Shown one piece after another: positions 63,093 through 64,000 of a stretch of 64,000 bases of DNA (positions are counted from its first letter, which is position 1; every line of letters begins with the position of its first letter). The stretch lies in contig OZ023274.1 in NCBI GenBank assembly GCA_964007475.1, positions 58,424,076-58,488,075 of the forward strand. Reading direction: 5' to 3'. The stretch is from Hybos culiciformis. Taxonomy: Eukaryota > Arthropoda > Insecta > Diptera > Hybotidae. Position numbers and translations under genes: made by a program. The notes under the pieces are model-generated. The model was given only the letters and a program-made list of their open reading frames with translations. It made no database searches and had not been told where the DNA came from.

Positions 63093-64000
63093 ATGATAGA
63101 AAAAATAAAATATTGCAATCAATTGCTAAAAGCCGTTCTGTTAATAGTTTTCATAAGTATTGCCAACCCTACATTAGGCTCAATTATTATTGAAAAATCA
63201 GAAAACCAAGGAGGATTTCAGGTCATCAAACAAAACGAGGTACCTATTATAAAAAATAATTCGAAAATTTATCACGTAATCAATACTGATGAAATAAATT
63301 TAACCTTGAATCAAATAGAAGAAAATATTAATAAAACCTTTAACCCGTCTCTTGATTTCTTGATAGTAAAACAGTTAAAAGTTCAGATCAATAAAACACG
63401 TCACAACATTAAAACTCTAATACCACACAGACATAAGCGAGGTCTTATGAATGTTGGAGGTAGCATTATGAAGTTTCTTTTTGGGAATTTAGACGAAGAC
63501 GACAGAAACGAAATCGAATCACATTTTAAAGAAATTGATTTTAATAATAAAAATTTAATTATAAATTTAAATAAACAAATAAAAATTAATGACCAGCTTC
63601 AACAAAATATGGAATTATTACAAAAACGAATGACCGAAAACCAAGCTTTACTTAATTTAGCACCAAATATTTTATCCCGAAATATCAAAAATTTGCAATT
63701 TCTGACCATTTTAAATGACATTAACCTTTTGAATTCTGAAATAGACAAGATCCAACAAAACATTTTATTTGCGAAACAAGGTATTATGACTCATTCAATT
63801 TTGTCAAATGAAGAAATCGACGAATTTGAAATTGATGCTTATAAATATAAGGAAATTAAAAGTTCACTTTTTTCTATCAACTCTCAAATAATTTTCGTGA
63901 TTCTCATTCCTAATTTCTGTAAAGAGCTTGCTGTAAAATATCAAATAATGCCAATACCAAACGATAACTACGAAGAGATTGACATTGAGCCTACCACTAT
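63093..64000 (+). CDS. env: Element F env, F-type fusion glycoprotein (N-terminal part, runs off window)
   Basis: Starts at ATG 63093, 11 bp after the pol stop, and is open to the end of the window (over 300 codons). A hydrophobic signal peptide ('AVLLIVFISIANPTLG', residues about 14-29) is followed by an ectodomain with N-glycosylation sequons (NLT, NKT). 'HRHKRGLMNVGGSIMKFLFG' at about residues 111-130 is a furin-type cleavage site followed by a fusion-peptide-like segment, the signature of errantivirus and baculovirus F-like proteins. A long heptad-like helical region follows. The receptor or function in this host is unknown. It is intact as far as seen, while gag and pol of the same element are broken. 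Confidence 0.88.
   Translation, partial: MIEKIKYCNQLLKAVLLIVFISIANPTLGSIIIEKSENQGGFQVIKQNEVPIIKNNSKIYHVINTDEINLTLNQIEENINKTFNPSLDFLIVKQLKVQINKTRHNIKTLIPHRHKRGLMNVGGSIMKFLFGNLDEDDRNEIESHFKEIDFNNKNLIINLNKQIKINDQLQQNMELLQKRMTENQALLNLAPNILSRNIKNLQFLTILNDINLLNSEIDKIQQNILFAKQGIMTHSILSNEEIDEFEIDAYKYKEIKSSLFSINSQIIFVILIPNFCKELAVKYQIMPIPNDNYEEIDIEPTT

Overview
The window reads as eukaryotic, almost certainly insect, repeat-rich DNA. It is strongly AT-rich and has no operons and no recognisable single-copy host gene. It is filled with Ty3/gypsy-type LTR retroelements, hAT-type DNA transposons with 8-bp target duplications, foldback/MITE families and tRNA-like pol III sequences. The insect order cannot be decided from the sequence. 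Family placements are from recognisable motifs and memory, not from a search.

Layout. 1-1018 is the 3' end of a gypsy pol. 1148-2267 is a terminal-inverted-repeat element (here called CAATGCC after its ends), with an inverted copy at 44261-45366. 2268-10682 is the gag, pol and 3' LTR of a second gypsy element (element B), interrupted by several later transposons. Its 5' LTR, primer-binding site and leader ORFs are 35 kb away on the opposite strand (46363-45367). 10683-11376 and 46369-46815 are two halves of one broken cellular- or transposon-type gene. 11694-14016 holds MITEs, an interspersed-repeat tail and a nested hAT. 14330-15070 is a degraded retroelement. 15439-17124 holds two divergent genes of a probable viral or Maverick-like element. 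18141-18581 is a clean hAT MITE. 18921-31831 is a nearly complete endogenous-retrovirus-like element (element C: LTR, PBS, four structured leader hairpins, gag, pol, env, accessory ORF, LTR) inside an older hAT. 32464-53420 is mostly foldbacks, hAT remnants, tRNA-like repeats and a large inverted repeat. 53640-55731 (element D) and 56388-58215 (element E) are gypsy remnants. 58946-64000 is an errantivirus-like element (F) running out of the window within env.

The main structural result is that the interval between the two inverted CAATGCC copies (about 42 kb) appears to be inverted. The two copies have exchanged target-site duplications (CTATAAA and GAATAAC). The 5' and 3' LTRs of element B then become one insertion with a shared CGTAT duplication, and the two halves of the broken gene join at that site.

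The most unusual functional-looking signal is in the untranslated leader of element C. Four copies of a roughly 50-nt stem-loop sit there, and each is closed by a lower stem of different sequence that still pairs with itself. This is the pattern expected of selected RNA structure, for example a packaging, dimerisation or export signal. Element C also has an extra ORF between env and the 3' LTR that I cannot assign.
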